Assembly: GCA_022316685.1 (NCBI GenBank)
Contig: JAKJHU010000026.1
Location: forward strand, 3,534,501-3,598,500
DNA: 64,000 nt
Direction: 5' to 3'
Source: Progne subis subis
Lineage: Eukaryota > Chordata > Aves > Passeriformes > Hirundinidae
This document shows positions 1 to 12,010 of this stretch, piece after piece. Made by a program: the position numbers and the translations under genes. Numbering within the stretch: position 1 is the first letter of the stretch; each line of letters begins with the position of its first letter. Under the pieces are notes generated by a model. That model did no database searches and was not told where the DNA came from. It was given only the letters and a program-made list of their open reading frames with translations.

Positions 1-3000
1 CTTGTGCATTTTCTCTATTAGTTTGGAAATATAGTTGTTTTTAGAGTAGGCAGAGGTAGATTTTTATTATGTCTTTTGGGAAAAAAAAAAAAAAAAAAAG
101 AAAGAAAGAAAAAAGCAACAACAAAACTGTCTAAAAGCCAGGATAAGAACTTTACTGGACTCTCAGTGGAGGTCTGTGTTAGATGCTTAGCTCCAAATTT
201 TGAACATGATTGTACTTCTATTTTACTTTCAATTTTTTTAGAAGGTTTTTTGTTTCTCACTTCCTTCTGAATGAAACTGAAGCAGATAATTTTTAGCTGT
301 AACTCCTCACAACAAATGAGAGAATACCTGCTTAAAGAATACCTGCTTTTATTTGCCATTTTAGTTTGCTGAATTATCTAAGATAGCATTTGTTAAATTG
401 AATGAAAATCTGAAACTAAAACCATGTAATTTTCAGTAGATCTTAACTGAAAGTTACATGAACCAAATGTGGTTTTGTTGATGCATATAAAATGCTGCAA
501 AGCCACTTGATATATATTTTCCTTGGGTAAGACACTGATTGCTAATTTACACAGTGAAGACCAATATTCTGTTGTGCAAAACAGAAAATATTTGAGCTGA
601 CTTCTTTGTGTTCCTTTCTTCCAAACATGGCCTACACCTTTACTTCCTGACAGAACCCATTTTCATGCAGTCACTTCTATATAATAACACTTATGAGATT
701 CCCACTGACAGGTTTCATGAATGATGTTCTTCAGTCTTCACTCTCTCTTAAATAAAGAGAAAAAAATACACCACTGCTCCATACCTTTTCTTGGTCAGCA
801 GGGCAAGGAATAGAGTATGGATTTATTTCTTCTCCTGAGTCCCTAAGTGCCACATTTGGGGATAGCTTTAATATATGATCCACTTACATTGTATATGTTT
901 AAATCCATTGTTAAATAAGGAAGTAAACCAGTCTACCTTCGATTAATTTTAAAGGGACAGCTACCTCACTTGGATTATCTAAATTATTAACAGTAAAATT
1001 ATTTCTAATATAATAATTATGCTAAATAACCTGATAGAGCTCAAAAATAAATCCAAATAGGTACAAGTTTAGCAGACAGAAAAACACAGAAAAGGCAGCA
1101 AATTTCAGAGACCTTTGTATAATAATTTTGAATGTTATTTGTGCATTTTGTGTAGTTTCCCCTTGTGAAGACAGTACATTACTATCCCAGGAATGGAATA
1201 TCAGCAGAGCCAAGACAACTTAAAAATTCTGACATTAGATAGTCTTGAAAATGTCACAGGGGAGAAAAAAAGAAGACCGTATCCAAAGGAAGAGTAAAAG
1301 TGCAATTTTTGGCTTACTTCAAAAATAAGCAATGGTTTATAGGGTTGTGTAATTCCTCCTTCATTCCTCTTTTTTCTATCCCAGAGGACCCTTTTTACTG
1401 TGACCACCATCCTAGATTAAAGAGCTTTGACACAACTTCAGGTGTCTGCCAGAAAAGAATGCTTCTGAATGACACAGATATTCACAAACTCCAAGAATAC
1501 ATTTGATTTTTCTGCAGTAGTGAATATTTATATCTTCAAAGGGGATTTGCTGCAGTGGAACAAGGAGGGAACTACTGCTATGCATTTTTTTTGGGTAAGA
1601 TTTTTTTTTATATTCTGTCCAAAATGATGTTCACTAATCTGAATGAATTAACAAAACAAGTAATGCATTTCAATGTATACACAAGCTCTGTTCATTAACT
1701 TTAATCCTAATCACTCCTGCATGAAAATCCTGTAATTACATTACATCCTATTTTGAGCCACTGTATCTATTCTTTACATACATATATATTTAGACACAAG
1801 TCTCAACATACTTCTCTTCCTTCCTTTTAATACTTTTAAGAAGTACCCTTGACAAACCTTTACATAAGTATGGAAGTGTGAAATGGTAACTGTGAAAAAC
1901 TATATTAGAATTAAAATTCTTAAATCTTTGTGTTTTCTCTGTGAACATCTGCAGGTATGCAAAAACAAGGGGTATGAAAATCTGTGATTGATTGCTTAAC
2001 TGTGAAGTGGATGCCACCCACATCAACAGTTGGCAGGAAATTTATTCTTAGTACAAATAGCTTGCAAGTCACATTTATATTGGGCTGCTTCCTGTGTAGA
2101 CAAACACTGTGCTGCACTGACCTTGTTTACTGAGATCGAATGCCCCAAAATTTGTTTGCTGCTCATTGTTTGATTTTTGTAGTTGTTGTTGTTTCCATTT
2201 ATTTATTTATTTTCCTTTCATCTTCTAAGCTATGATAAGATATGAAATGACACAGTGGGAATCTTTGTTTTAAGAAGACACTTTTCTTAATCAGATGAGG
2301 CTCCATCTTTTTGAGAAGTGGCTACTTGACACATCAATGGCCAGGAATGAATTCTTCAACCACAGGGAAGTACAGTAGAAAAATCAGGCAGTAAATCTAA
2401 GTGCTCTCTCTGGATGTAAAGGAGAAACAACTCAGTAGTAAAATACTGGGAATTTTTTTTTTTTTTTTTTTTTTTTTTTTGGGTTCTGTTTTTTTTTTTT
2501 TTTTTTTTTTTTTTTTTGTTTTTGTTTTGTTTTGTTTTGTTTTGTTATTATTGGTAAATCTTGGATAGAGTAACTAAAGAGAACAGTACAGCTTACTGGT
2601 CCTCTTCTTTTTGCCAGTGAAGGTCTGGTCCCTAGTAAATAATCAACAAATCAACAATCTCATGGTGCAAAACTACTTGAGAGATCTTTCATTTTTCCAC
2701 CATGTTGATGGAAAAAATTATTTTATTATTGTGAACACAAAGCACCACTGAGAAAACAGAAACAAACATAGACTTATGAACTATTTTTAAGATGCCTATT
2801 GATGGAATACACTAGTTTTTCTTAGAAGCTATCTATTCAAATATTTGTGACCATAACGTAGAATTGAAATACAAATAAGCTCAGTAGAAACATAAGCTAT
2901 CTTAAATTTCCCTTTCCATCTTGAATTTATTGGTGTATGGCAAGGTGTGTAACACTGTAGGCTGGTGGGCTTCAGAGTCTGTTTAGTAACAGAACTGGGC

Positions 3001-3550
3001 TTCTGCAAAAACCCCTCAATATAGAGACATCACCCATACTGTGAGTAGTTAAAATACTTATTCCATGTATTTTTTTTCCTATATTCTTTATGAGAGCTCA
3101 GATAAGCCAGGAGGAACTATGGCATTACACATGAGTAGCCTGATTCTCATTTCTAATGCTGCCATTTCATGTGTTGCCTCACCATTGCAAAAAGCACTCC
3201 TACTATCAATCTATGTAAACTGCATACAACAAATAATGTACTTGTTGAATTAATTTACTAATCTAGTTTCTATACTATTTTCTATACCTTTTTTAGAATT
3301 TTTATGTTATTCTCAAATTTGTTAATGAATGTTGGTCTTAGTCTGGTTTGCCTATCAATATGGATATTACTGTCAAATTTATTGATAAATGTAAAAAAGT
3401 TTATCTAAATGTCAGTAGGAAATGCTTCTGAAAAGAGCATGCCACTTTCAGCACGAGATGTATAAGACTCTTCATAGTTTCCCCATTGTTACTATGGGGT
3501 TTTTTAACACTTGTAGCAGAATGCTGCTTAGCTACTTTTATTCTACAATT
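1..3550. other. AT-rich intronic sequence, no gene
   Basis: Only simple sequence is recognisable: a poly(A)/AAAG stretch near 79-115 and a large T tract at 2453-2546. The open frames here are under 115 codons, rich in Phe/Lys from homopolymers, and resemble no family I know. Confidence 0.7.
2453..2546. repeat. Poly(T) plus (TTTTG)n low-complexity tract
   Basis: Two T runs of about 28-29 nt, separated by a short GGGTTCTG spacer, run into TTTTG pentamers. No LINE body is attached on either side, so I treat it as simple repeat. Confidence 0.9.
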
Positions 3551-3551
3551 A

Positions 3552-3885
3552 CTAAAATCATCAAATCATTTTGGTTGGAAAATACCTCTAAGAACATCGT
3601 GTTCAACCATGAAGCCAGCACTACCAAGTCCACCACTAAACCACATCCCTAAGTACCATGTCCACGTATTTTTAAAATACACCCAGGGGTGGTGACTTAC
3701 TGCTTTGTGTCCCTTTCAGTGAGGAGATTTTACTCAATACACAATTTAAACCTCCCCTCATGCAACTTGAAGCCATTTCCTTTTATTCTATTTTTTTGTT
3801 ACTTGGAAGAAGAGATTGACTCCCACCTTCTACAACCTTCTCTGAGGTAGTTGTAGAGTGAAAAAGTCTCCCATCAGATTTCCTT
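3552..3885 (-). mobile_element. CR1 LINE 3' fragment
   Basis: The plus strand reads as the reverse complement of a CR1 3' end. Near the start is ATCATTTTGGTTGGAAAA, then a diverged 'cctctaagaacatcg' block, 'ccaagtccaccactaaacca', 'cctcccctcatgcaacttga' and 'tctgaggtagttgtagag'. These are the conserved blocks of the avian CR1 3' region in their usual order. The copy is 5'-truncated, as most CR1s are, and moderately diverged. Confidence 0.85.
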
Positions 3886-4011
3886 TTCTCTTCCCTATAA
3901 GACCTAAGTTGTTGTAGGGGTTGTTTTTGGATTTTTGCTTATTTGATTTTTGTTTTGTTTCTCTTGTATGGGTGGATTTTTGTCTGTTCATCAGTTTTGC
4001 CTCTTTTAAAC

Positions 4012-4203
4012 TCAGAGAGCCATAGAACAACCTAGGGTGGAATGGACCTTTTTAAGGCCACCGAGTCTGATCCCCATATAATGAGCAGGGGCATCTTCAT
4101 CCAGATACTGTCCAACCTGAGCTTGAATGTTTCCAGGGATGGGGCATCCAGCACCTCTCTGTGCAACTTGTGTCAGTCTTCTACCAACCTCATTGCAAAA
4201 AAA
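4012..4203 (-). mobile_element. CR1 LINE 3' fragment
   Basis: Reverse-complement CR1 3' end with the blocks 'ggaatggaccttttta', 'tccaacctgagcttgaatg' and 'ttccagggatggggcatcc', then 'agcacctctctgtgcaac'. It is about 190 bp long, breaks off into CA-rich low-complexity sequence, and lies 130 bp from a second CR1 fragment in the same orientation. Confidence 0.82.
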
Positions 4204-4292
4204 CCACCAAACCCTGAAACAACAACAACCCCCCCAAAAAACAAAGAAACAACGCTCCCCCCAAAAAAACCCAAACACTAACCCTCCCTCAC
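4196..4292. repeat. CA-rich low-complexity tract
   Basis: A run composed almost only of A and C (CCACCAAACC, CAACAACAACC, CCCCCCAAAAAA) directly abuts the CR1 fragment. Reading frames across it are artefacts of composition. Confidence 0.8.
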
Positions 4293-4390
4293 CCCACATC
4301 CCCTTCCTTATAGCTAATTTAAACAAAGGATGGCATTTTATGAAATCTAGCAATCCACAGTAACACTTCCATACACAAAAGACACAAAGC

Positions 4391-4401
4391 AATTTTTTTT
4401 T

Positions 4402-4433
<32 letters not shown>

Positions 4434-4445
4434 CTTTTTTTTTTT
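4391..4445. repeat. (T8-9 C)n tract
   Basis: T runs of about 9 nt punctuated by single C residues at near-regular spacing, about 55 bp. The lysine-rich minus-strand frame across it is not a gene. Confidence 0.9.
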
Positions 4446-5660
4446 GCTGCAGTCCTCTTTTGGATATTTGATGACTCTATGATTTATTTTCCCAGTCACT
4501 TCCTTCTGAGCAAACAAGGACAAGGCTCTCAATATGACTTTTCAGGAAATGTTCCCTGAAATCTTCATCATACTTGTTAGCTTTCCTAGACCCTTATGGC
4601 TTCCACCATTTTTCAGTACCAAGAATCAGGTACAAGACTCAAGCTGAGGATACACCAAGGTCAAACAAAGTAGAACCATTATTATAATGTATCTCCTAGT
4701 AATTTAATGAAATATTTTGGTACGGGGAGTGTTACTATGCAACACTTGCAACAGTGCCCTATACACTCATTCAATCACCATTACACTGTAAGTATATTCA
4801 CTAAGTGAATATTTTGTAACCTCTGTATTTAACACAGAACTAATTACACATTATTTTTGTTTCAAACAGTAATTATCAAATGAGAACATTATTACTAAAA
4901 TGTAACATCTTGGAAGATATTTATACAGGTATGATACGTGGTAACTTCTATATTCTCATTCAGATATGCAATCATGCTGTCTTCTAACCAATGAAATACC
5001 TTTTCAACTGATGAAGAGAACTACATGTCTCTGGGATGCCGTAGATTTTCCAGTGGGAGAAAAAGTGACAAAAAATGACTGAAGTTCCCATTTCCCTCAA
5101 AAAACTATAAAGGCAGTCAAGACTGAGTAACAAATACACAGAAGGATATATTAAACTAGATGGCATTGAATAAATAACAATTTCAGAAGAAAAAAAAAAT
5201 ATAAGAGAAGGAAAAAGGCATTCAAAGTAAAAATCATAAGCTATGCTAAAATACTTATGTTTTTAGACTTTCATGTTCCATGGATTCACCAACTTGGGCA
5301 TGAAAGAGAACATTTTAAGCTTTCAAACATTTTTTTTTTTTTCCTTTGGTGTCTCTAATGGGAATTTTCTAAAGCCTTTCAAAAGTGTACATTCTTCTAA
5401 TTATAACAAGAAAATATGGAAGAGGCAAGCAGCTCTTCTAGTTAAATTATTAAATTAAGTCATTTAATTTGGTTTTTGTTTAGGTCATATTAAAGTTTCA
5501 AAAAATGTAGAAAGCTGAGCTGTAAAGTTCTAGAAAAGCCACAGAAAAAGAGAAACTATGAGCTTAATTTCTTAAAAAAGATCAGGCTGGAGATCAGTTA
5601 CTCATTAATTCCTTGAGATCCAGTAAAATGTAGTCTATGAGGAAGGTTTTTTTGGTTTGT

Positions 5661-5713
<53 letters not shown>

Positions 5714-6900
5714 ACTCATTAAAGACTGTTAAATGGTAAGGACTGTGGGCTACTGGATATCTAAGAGGTTGGTTGGTTTTTTTTTTTTTGGTTTTTTTGG
5801 TTGTTTTTGTTTTTTTTTTTAATATAAATAAGGTTTGAATTTCTTCAGCAAATTTTGAAGTGAAAAGTATTATACTTCAGTCATTCAAGTGAAAATACTC
5901 ATGTTACCCAAACTAGGTTTGGACCAGTGCATACTAAAGCCTATTGTAATTTTCCTCTCCATGTTAACTGGGCATTTGTGCACTTACTTGATTTAACTTT
6001 AAATACCTTCAGTAACTAAGCTTGAGCTGGTTTGTCTAGATTTTCTACCAGACTAAGAGAACCAGTTACTTCTAGGACTCTTTAGATGTTTCAATGAAAT
6101 TAGAACTCACAGAACTTCTCATTTTCCCAAAACATGAAACGATTTGAGGCTGACTAGCTTAGACAAAGAAAGATGTACCTGAACTGTATTTACATTCAGT
6201 GATATGTTAGCCTATGGCAACTTCTCAAGTGTTCCAGATCACTCTGTCAGGGTCCATTCTCTCTGTCATTTCCCACTCTGTTTGTTAGTATTAAGCAATA
6301 TTCAGTGGTGATTACACAATTTCTTCAATCCTCTGATAAGTTTTTGCTAATGGTGTTGCAAAAGGCACATTAAAAAAAAAAAAAAAAAAATCACATAAAG
6401 ACCCAACACCCTAACCATGGTTACTCAACAACATCTGTTATTCTTGTACTTCCCTGGAACAGCTAAAAAAATCTGAAAGGTCAATAGCTGAGGTTTTGCA
6501 GGAATATGGTAGAACAATTTCTCTTCTACAGCAGCACTGGACCAAATTTCCTACCACAGAGTATAAGAATCTCAGCAACTGAGGGCACCCAGCTGAGAAA
6601 AAGTGATCAACACAGTGGTCAAGACCTGCCCTGACACTGATTTATTTTCTTTTCTTTTCTTCCCTGCGGGATTTTCCCTCCTCAGAGACACACTTCAGAG
6701 AAATAAAAACAGGCACATAGTGGCAGTAGAAAGATTTAACTATTATAAGTAATTATTTTTGTGACATCTGAGAATTCACAAGTTAACTTGTCTGCTAGGT
6801 GTAAATGTTGCACTGTTCTCCTAATATGTCAAGAGAGCTGGGAGGTGAAAGGGAGGACCCTGTAGGTGTATTTCATGTTGCTATCAAGGATATAGAAAAG
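4446..6900. other. AT-rich intronic sequence with T tracts
   Basis: No gene or classifiable transposon was seen. It includes T/A homopolymers near 5330, 5647-5709, 5769-5820 and 6372-6390, and a 9-bp inverted repeat with a 1-nt spacer at 4794-4812. Confidence 0.65.
5647..5820. repeat. Long poly(T) tracts
   Basis: A 48-nt uninterrupted T run (5662-5709), then about 55 bp of unique sequence and a second T/G-rich run (5769-5820). Length in the assembly may be unreliable. Confidence 0.9.
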
Positions 6901-7326
6901 TGCAAGAGGGATTCTCTGGGGCTCATGACTTCATGGCAAGAAAACTCAAGCCCATGGTCTCCGCGGAAAACTGCCAGGCTGATATACAAAACCTGACATG
7001 CAAAGCAACCACACGGAGACAAGAGATTTGCAGGACAGAGAGTTCCTCCGAGAGAGCCCAAGGCCGAGAGCCCCTCTGCCTGTTTATTTCTTACTTTTTA
7101 TACATTTGTGGGTCTGGCTGTGGATTGGCTTCTGGAGTTTTCACCTCCCAGCCAAATGGCCAGACCAGCTGTCAGTTACAATCGTTTTTAGGTTAGAAAT
7201 ATGCAAACAAATGATAGGGAATGAAAAACAAAGGATTTGTTTATGTTACATGTGTGAGAAAAGGCAAAAACTGCTCCTAATATTGTACAGTAGCTAAAAA
7301 GACTGACTCCATCTTATGAACAATCA
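6901..7326 (-). mobile_element. Solo LTR of an endogenous retrovirus, boundaries provisional
   Basis: On the minus strand the segment has LTR architecture: a U3-like part, a TATA box (TATAAAAAG, complement of about 7094-7102), an AATAAA signal (complement of 7083-7088), then a CT-rich, GC-rich stretch with GGAGGAACTCTCTGTCCTGC typical of R/U5. With TG at 6901 and CA at 7325-7326 as termini it is 426 bp and is flanked on both sides by AAAG (6897-6900 and 7327-7330), a possible 4-bp target duplication. No internal viral genes flank it, so it looks like a solo LTR. An alternative left end with TG at 6955 gives no target duplication. Open frames across it are incidental. Confidence 0.7.
7083..7104 (-). 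promoter_or_regulatory. LTR core promoter TATA box and polyadenylation signal
   Basis: Within the LTR, on the minus strand, TGTATAAAAAG is followed after only a few bases by AATAAA. The poly(A) hexamer therefore sits at or upstream of the expected transcription start, that is in U3 rather than R. Confidence 0.6.
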
Positions 7327-7975
7327 AAAGGCTTTAAAAAACTCAGAAAAATCAGGGTTGCAAAGGTAGGGATTTATGGTCTCACTATGTGGATGATAGC
7401 CTAGTATAAAGGGGAAGAATTTTGCAAACTGGAACTAGGGAACCTTTTGAGACAAGAGAAACCTGGACAAACCCATCAGCCTATACTTCAATAGTAATGG
7501 AGTCAAGCTCCTGGCACTGGAAGCTAAAAAGGTCATATGACACCACCTTCTGCAAGAAGTTCTAAAAAAGTCTGGGCAGAAAGGTGAAAGATAAGCTTTA
7601 GTGTAGAGAAAGGTACGCTACAGAAAATTACACTACAGAAATACATTACACCATAATGGATAATGTAATACACTACATAAAAATTACCTGACATCTGCCT
7701 ATGCCTACTTGTGGTTAAAACTAAGGAAAACAAAGGTTTTAGTTAATGTTGCAGGTTTTAGATGACAGGAATAATGGCAGCTGAAAAGAGAATGAAATGT
7801 TCAACACATTTGGATATGTATTATGAATAGAGGAGAGAATGACATTGTGCCACTCATTAAATTTTAATGTGCCCATATTTTGAGTACTGAAGAAGTTCTG
7901 GCCTTCAAGTATAAAACCACACATCTTATAGTCCAAGCAGAGTTAAGTCAGGAGCAGAAATGAACCAGTAAATTG
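7327..7975. other. Intronic sequence, unassigned
   Basis: No gene seen. Parts resemble eroded LINE sequence continuous with the old CR1-like segment downstream, but I cannot support an alignment here. Confidence 0.5.
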
Positions 7976-8610
7976 ATTGTTAAATGTGAATACTTCACAA
8001 GGAGGAATTAGAGAGGCTCACATTATTTGATCTGTTGACTGAGAGCTGCAGGAAGATACACTCAAGGCTTATGAATGAGGAAGCTAATGCATTTTGCTGC
8101 AAGAAAACTAGGATTGTTACTTTTTTTTTTTAATTATACTATTATTCTGTATTTCTATCAAAGACAAAGGAGTTTTCAGTGAAATCTCAAAGTCAGAAGA
8201 CAACACTAAGTTCTACTGGGTAATAAAATGTAAGAGAAAATAACCACTAAACTGTTGTTCAGAAAATTCAACTTTATAATTGAAGACAACAAATGAAATT
8301 CCTAAGAGAGGCTGGTTTGAAAGTGGTAGAAAGTCTTTAAAATGCAGGTAGTGAACTTTTGGAACTTGTTACCACAGAAGAGTAGCGGCAAGCTCAGAAA
8401 TGGCCAAAGTTATAGACAACGTATTCATAAGAAGATAGTGTAAAGACTAGGGGAATGCAACAAATCCTTACAACCCTAATGCAATAGTTGTGGATGCTGG
8501 GAAAGTATTATGGGAGCAAAAGGTGCCCAAGTTACCCTACTGACACTGTCATCCCTACTGTCAGAGACAGGATACTGTGCTAGGTGGACCACTAGCCCAG
8601 AAAGATTTTA
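7976..8610 (+). mobile_element. Ancient CR1-like LINE 3' end
   Basis: The stretch ends with 'tgtcagagacaggatactg' and 'gctaggtggaccactag', preceded by 'ggaacttgttaccacagaag'. These match, in order, the conserved 3' blocks of old amniote CR1 elements (L3/CR1 type, common in turtles and crocodilians) rather than the younger avian CR1 3' ends elsewhere in the window. It is heavily diverged and its 5' limit is uncertain. Confidence 0.65.
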
Positions 8611-9086
8611 TATCTTGATTACTTAAGATTGGTTTGTTCAATGGGTTTTTCTATTTTACATCTTCTCAGTCAAGACTGAATTATTCATACATTCGTGGTT
8701 CAAGTAAAATAAAATCAAATATATCTAATAAAATACAGGCTTAGGTCTGAGAGGTAAGTTCAATTCTAAGAGATTACGGCAATTTTTGCCAAAGGCAAGT
8801 CTTAGATTTTCAATTCCACTCACTCAGGAATCAAAAACTCTGTGATGTTTTATAGTAATAAAAAAAAATACTAACAAGATACAAGATAAGGAATAGACAC
8901 ATGCACACAGACAATAACTGAAGGTTTAAATGTCACAAGTGGGCAAATAAAGAACACTAGAAGACTAGAATACTAGAAACAGGACAATCTTTAGAGAAGA
9001 TTTGATCTAATTGTTTCCCTTGGATAGCTACTACTTCCGAAATGATAACCCAGGAACTTTGTTTTCCAGAAGCAGAAGAAGCTAGT

Positions 9087-9252
9087 TGTCTTGGTTTTGA
9101 AAGACAGTTATCTGCCAAGGAAAGCTAGAGCCTATCTTGGAATGGAGAATGTAAACCCTCTTCCCTCCAAATTATTATAATTTTGCAATTAGGGGCTTTC
9201 AAGCAAAGATATGGGAATAGGAATAACAGTTCTTTACTAGGAATATTATATA

Positions 9253-9288
<36 letters not shown>

Positions 9289-9869
9289 TGTATGTATGTA
9301 TGTATGTATGTAGTAGTACAAAAAACAAGCAAGGAAGCAAACAAAAATCCTGGAAAAACCCTGACAGAGTCAGGGATACAATCTGACACCCTGTTAGTCA
9401 GGGTGTTGGAAGCAGTCAAAATAAGTCCTCCTGGAGTAACAGATGTGGTTCTGTGGAGTAGAGATGGTCCTGTAAAAAGTCCAGTGGTGACAAGATGGGT
9501 CCAGTCTTCCTCTGGGCATCCAGTGGAAAAACCGGATACCTTTTGTCCTTCAGTCCCAGTTTTTGTCTAGCTAGGAACAGTTGGCTCCTCCCCCACTGGT
9601 GGATCATCTCACAATGGGATGATGGAATGTGTCATGCTATTGGTGGGCCCTAATGGCCCATTATCAGAAGATGTCCCCTTGGAGGATGGAGGGGTGGTGA
9701 AAGAGATAAGAAACACTGCCCCACCTGGTTTTGAATGCCTGGGCCATTATCAGAAGGCATTTGCCCCCCTCTCCCCTGGAGTTACAACAGAAGGATAAAA
9801 CATCTCCCAAAAACCAGCTTTCAACAGATGAAATAGAATACACATTTTTAGGTTATATAATCCAAGAAA
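9087..9869 (-). mobile_element. ERVL-type solo LTR with 5-bp target-site duplication
   Basis: The plus strand opens TGTCTTGGTTTTGAAAGACA, the reverse complement of the U5 end of an LTR family I recall as abundant in passerine and other neoavian genomes. The far end, CCAAGAAA, is a one-base decay of the expected inverted terminus CCAAGACA. Both ends are flanked by CTAGT (9082-9086 and 9870-9874), a perfect 5-bp target duplication as expected for ERVL. On the minus strand a decayed poly(A) signal (AGTAAA) precedes GAACTGTTATTCC. No internal retroviral genes are present, so this is a solo LTR, 783 bp long. The family name is from memory. Confidence 0.85.
9246..9313. repeat. (TA)n(TGTA)n microsatellite inside the LTR
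   Basis: A short TA run is followed by 13 consecutive TGTA units. The Tyr/Met/Cys/Val periodic peptides it encodes in both directions are artefacts. Confidence 0.95.
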
Positions 9870-9874
9870 CTAGT

Positions 9875-10445
9875 ATAGAATAAGTTGAGAATAAAAATCC
9901 AACACAAAATTACAATAAACATAGCAGAGTCATTATATAGGACTTAAAACACAGCAGACAGTTATTAATTTCTGTTGAATGGATTTGCTTATTTAGTTCA
10001 CATGTATTTAAGTCTTCACTCTGTCAAAAATCAATGCAAAAGACAGCATCAGTTTAATCACAAAGAAATTAATTTAGCTGGAGGTGAAAATCAGTGTGTG
10101 AAAGGATATTGAATTCAAAATTTATATAAATTTTACTCTCTCCTTCTATCCACATTTTTCTATTTACATGAATTAATGCAGTACAATCCTATTATTGGGA
10201 ACTGAAATTTCAAAACCATGTTTTCTTAAAAATGTTTGACTCTACGGACCACTAAATTCATAATTTGAATTTATTGTTCATGAAGCAAAATCTTAGGATT
10301 TCTCACATTGTTCAGTTCAGAAAATGGGTTAATGACAGAAGCTAAGAAACACTGCAAATTTAATATATCAGGTTTTGACTGTATTATAAAGAATAAAGAC
10401 TAGTTTATGATGATTTATTTACTTGTAAATTATAATTTATGATGC
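9875..10445. other. AT-rich intronic sequence, nothing recognised
   Basis: Low-GC unique-looking sequence between the ERVL-type LTR and the CR1 cluster, without gene or repeat signals I can name. Confidence 0.6.
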
Positions 10446-10449
10446 TTTT

Positions 10450-10680
10450 GATTTTTTTCATGGAGCACAGCATCCAGCTGTGGAGGTCTCAGTACACAAC
10501 ATGGAACTTTTGGAGTTGGTCTAAAGATAAAAACTATCAGAGGGCTGAAGCACCTCTCCTGCACAGGCAGGCTGAGAGTGTTGAGCTTGTTCAGCATGGA
10601 GTAAGCTCCAGGGAGACTTTACTGTGGCCTTTCTTGATGAAGGCCTAGAAGAGTGGGGATAGACATTTTAGCAAGTCTTG
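10450..10680 (+). mobile_element. CR1 LINE fragment (3' region)
   Basis: Contains 'atcagagggctgaagcacctctcctgc', split here as 'cagagggctgaagcacc' and 'acaggcaggctgagagtgtt', then 'ttgttcagcatgga' and 'tccagggagactttactg'. These are the plus-strand CR1 blocks just upstream of its 3' UTR. It has neither the 3' octamers nor the 5' part. Confidence 0.75.
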
Positions 10681-10736
10681 TAGCCGTAGGACTTACGCAG
10701 ACATGGGAGTTTAATATTTGACAAATTCAGAAGTAG

Positions 10737-11860
10737 TAGAGAATAGAAGAGAAGAGAATAGAAGAGACTATGTCAGTTGGACGGGACTTGTAATGATCAT
10801 CCAGACTAGCTGCCTGAACAGTTCAGGGTCAGCTAAGTTAAAACATGTTATTAAGGTCATCATAGAAACGTGTCTTCAATATTGACAGGTTTGGGGCATC
10901 AACCACCTCTCCCAGTCTAAACCTTTCCTTGGCCAGTTTTGAACCATTCCCACTACATCCTGTCACTGATTACCAAGGAGAAGAGCTCAGCACATACCTC
11001 TCTCTTTGCCTCCTCAGGAAGCTGTAGAGAGCAATGAGGTCACTCCTCACTCTCCTCTGCAAACTAGGCAAAATCAAACTTCTCAGCGGCTCCTCACAGG
11101 ATATTCCTTCCAGCTCTATTACAAATTTTGTTGCCTGCGTCTGGGCACACTGTAAGACATTCACATCCCTCTTAAATGGTGGGACCCAGAGGTTCATACA
11201 GTACTCAAGGTGAGGCCACACCAACACTGAATGAAGTGGGTTAATCACTGCTTTGACTGGCTGGTGATGCTTTTTCTGATGCACCCTAGGGTGCAGGTTC
11301 AGGCATCTCTGGACTGCCAGGGCACACACTGTTGACTCATGTTGAGCTGCTGCTGACCAGCACCCACAGGTTCCTTTCTACAGGACTGTTTTCCAGATAA
11401 TCCTCTCCTAGTTTATACCCGTGTCCAACGTTACTCGATACTAGAAAGTGACATTTGGACTTGTCGAATTTCATCCCACTAACCACAGCCAAAAGCACTA
11501 ATCTAACTAGATGACACTGTAAAGCCTCCTGTCCCTCAAGAAAGCCAACCACACCTCTCACTTTGTCATCATCAGCTAACTTGCTAAAGGTGCATTCATT
11601 ACAGATCTTTGATAAATACATCAAACAGGATTGGCCCTAGAATTGCACCTGAGGAACATCATTGGCGATCATCAATGAATCACCAGCCATTAACCAGACC
11701 CCTCTGAGCTCTGCCCTTCAGCTCATTCTTCTCTCAGCACACTGCAAACTCACTCATCCCACAGTTGGAAAACTTCTCCAGAAGAATGCTGCAAAGGACG
11801 GCACAAAAAGGCTTACTATCGACACATAGTCCACTTGTCAATATTCATTTGATGCAGCTG
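10737..11860 (-). mobile_element. Older CR1 LINE (CR1-X/Y-like), 5'-truncated
   Basis: On the plus strand it begins with an AGAATAGAAG-type microsatellite, the 3' hallmark of the CR1-X/Y-like group. It continues through 'cagttggacgggactt', 'ttggggcatcaaccacctct', 'gaagctgtagagagcaatga' and 'tgctgctgaccagcaccca', all reverse-complement CR1 3'-region blocks. Minus-strand frames carry short degraded RT C-terminal/3'-region peptides with stops and frameshifts. It is more diverged than the neighbouring plus-strand CR1 at 12-16 kb. The 5' truncation point is placed at about 11860 by loss of recognisable sequence. Confidence 0.85.
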
Positions 11861-12010
11861 ATCCCTTATAATTTCAGCATCCACAAATGAACAGATACTG
11901 TTCCCACACTTGTCTGTACCCCTCTCTTCTTCCTTTAACTGCCCAGTCTATTTTTCCTTCAGTAGCTTTCATGACCCCACTTCCATAAATACCTGAGGAG
12001 TGATACTTCT

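Noticed and set aside
4012..4392. 126-codon minus-strand frame
   Set aside because: Composed of a CR1 3' end and CA-rich low-complexity sequence, not a protein gene.
9125..9386. Periodic Tyr/Ile/His and Met/Tyr/Val/Cys peptides
   Set aside because: Encoded by the TGTA microsatellite within the LTR.
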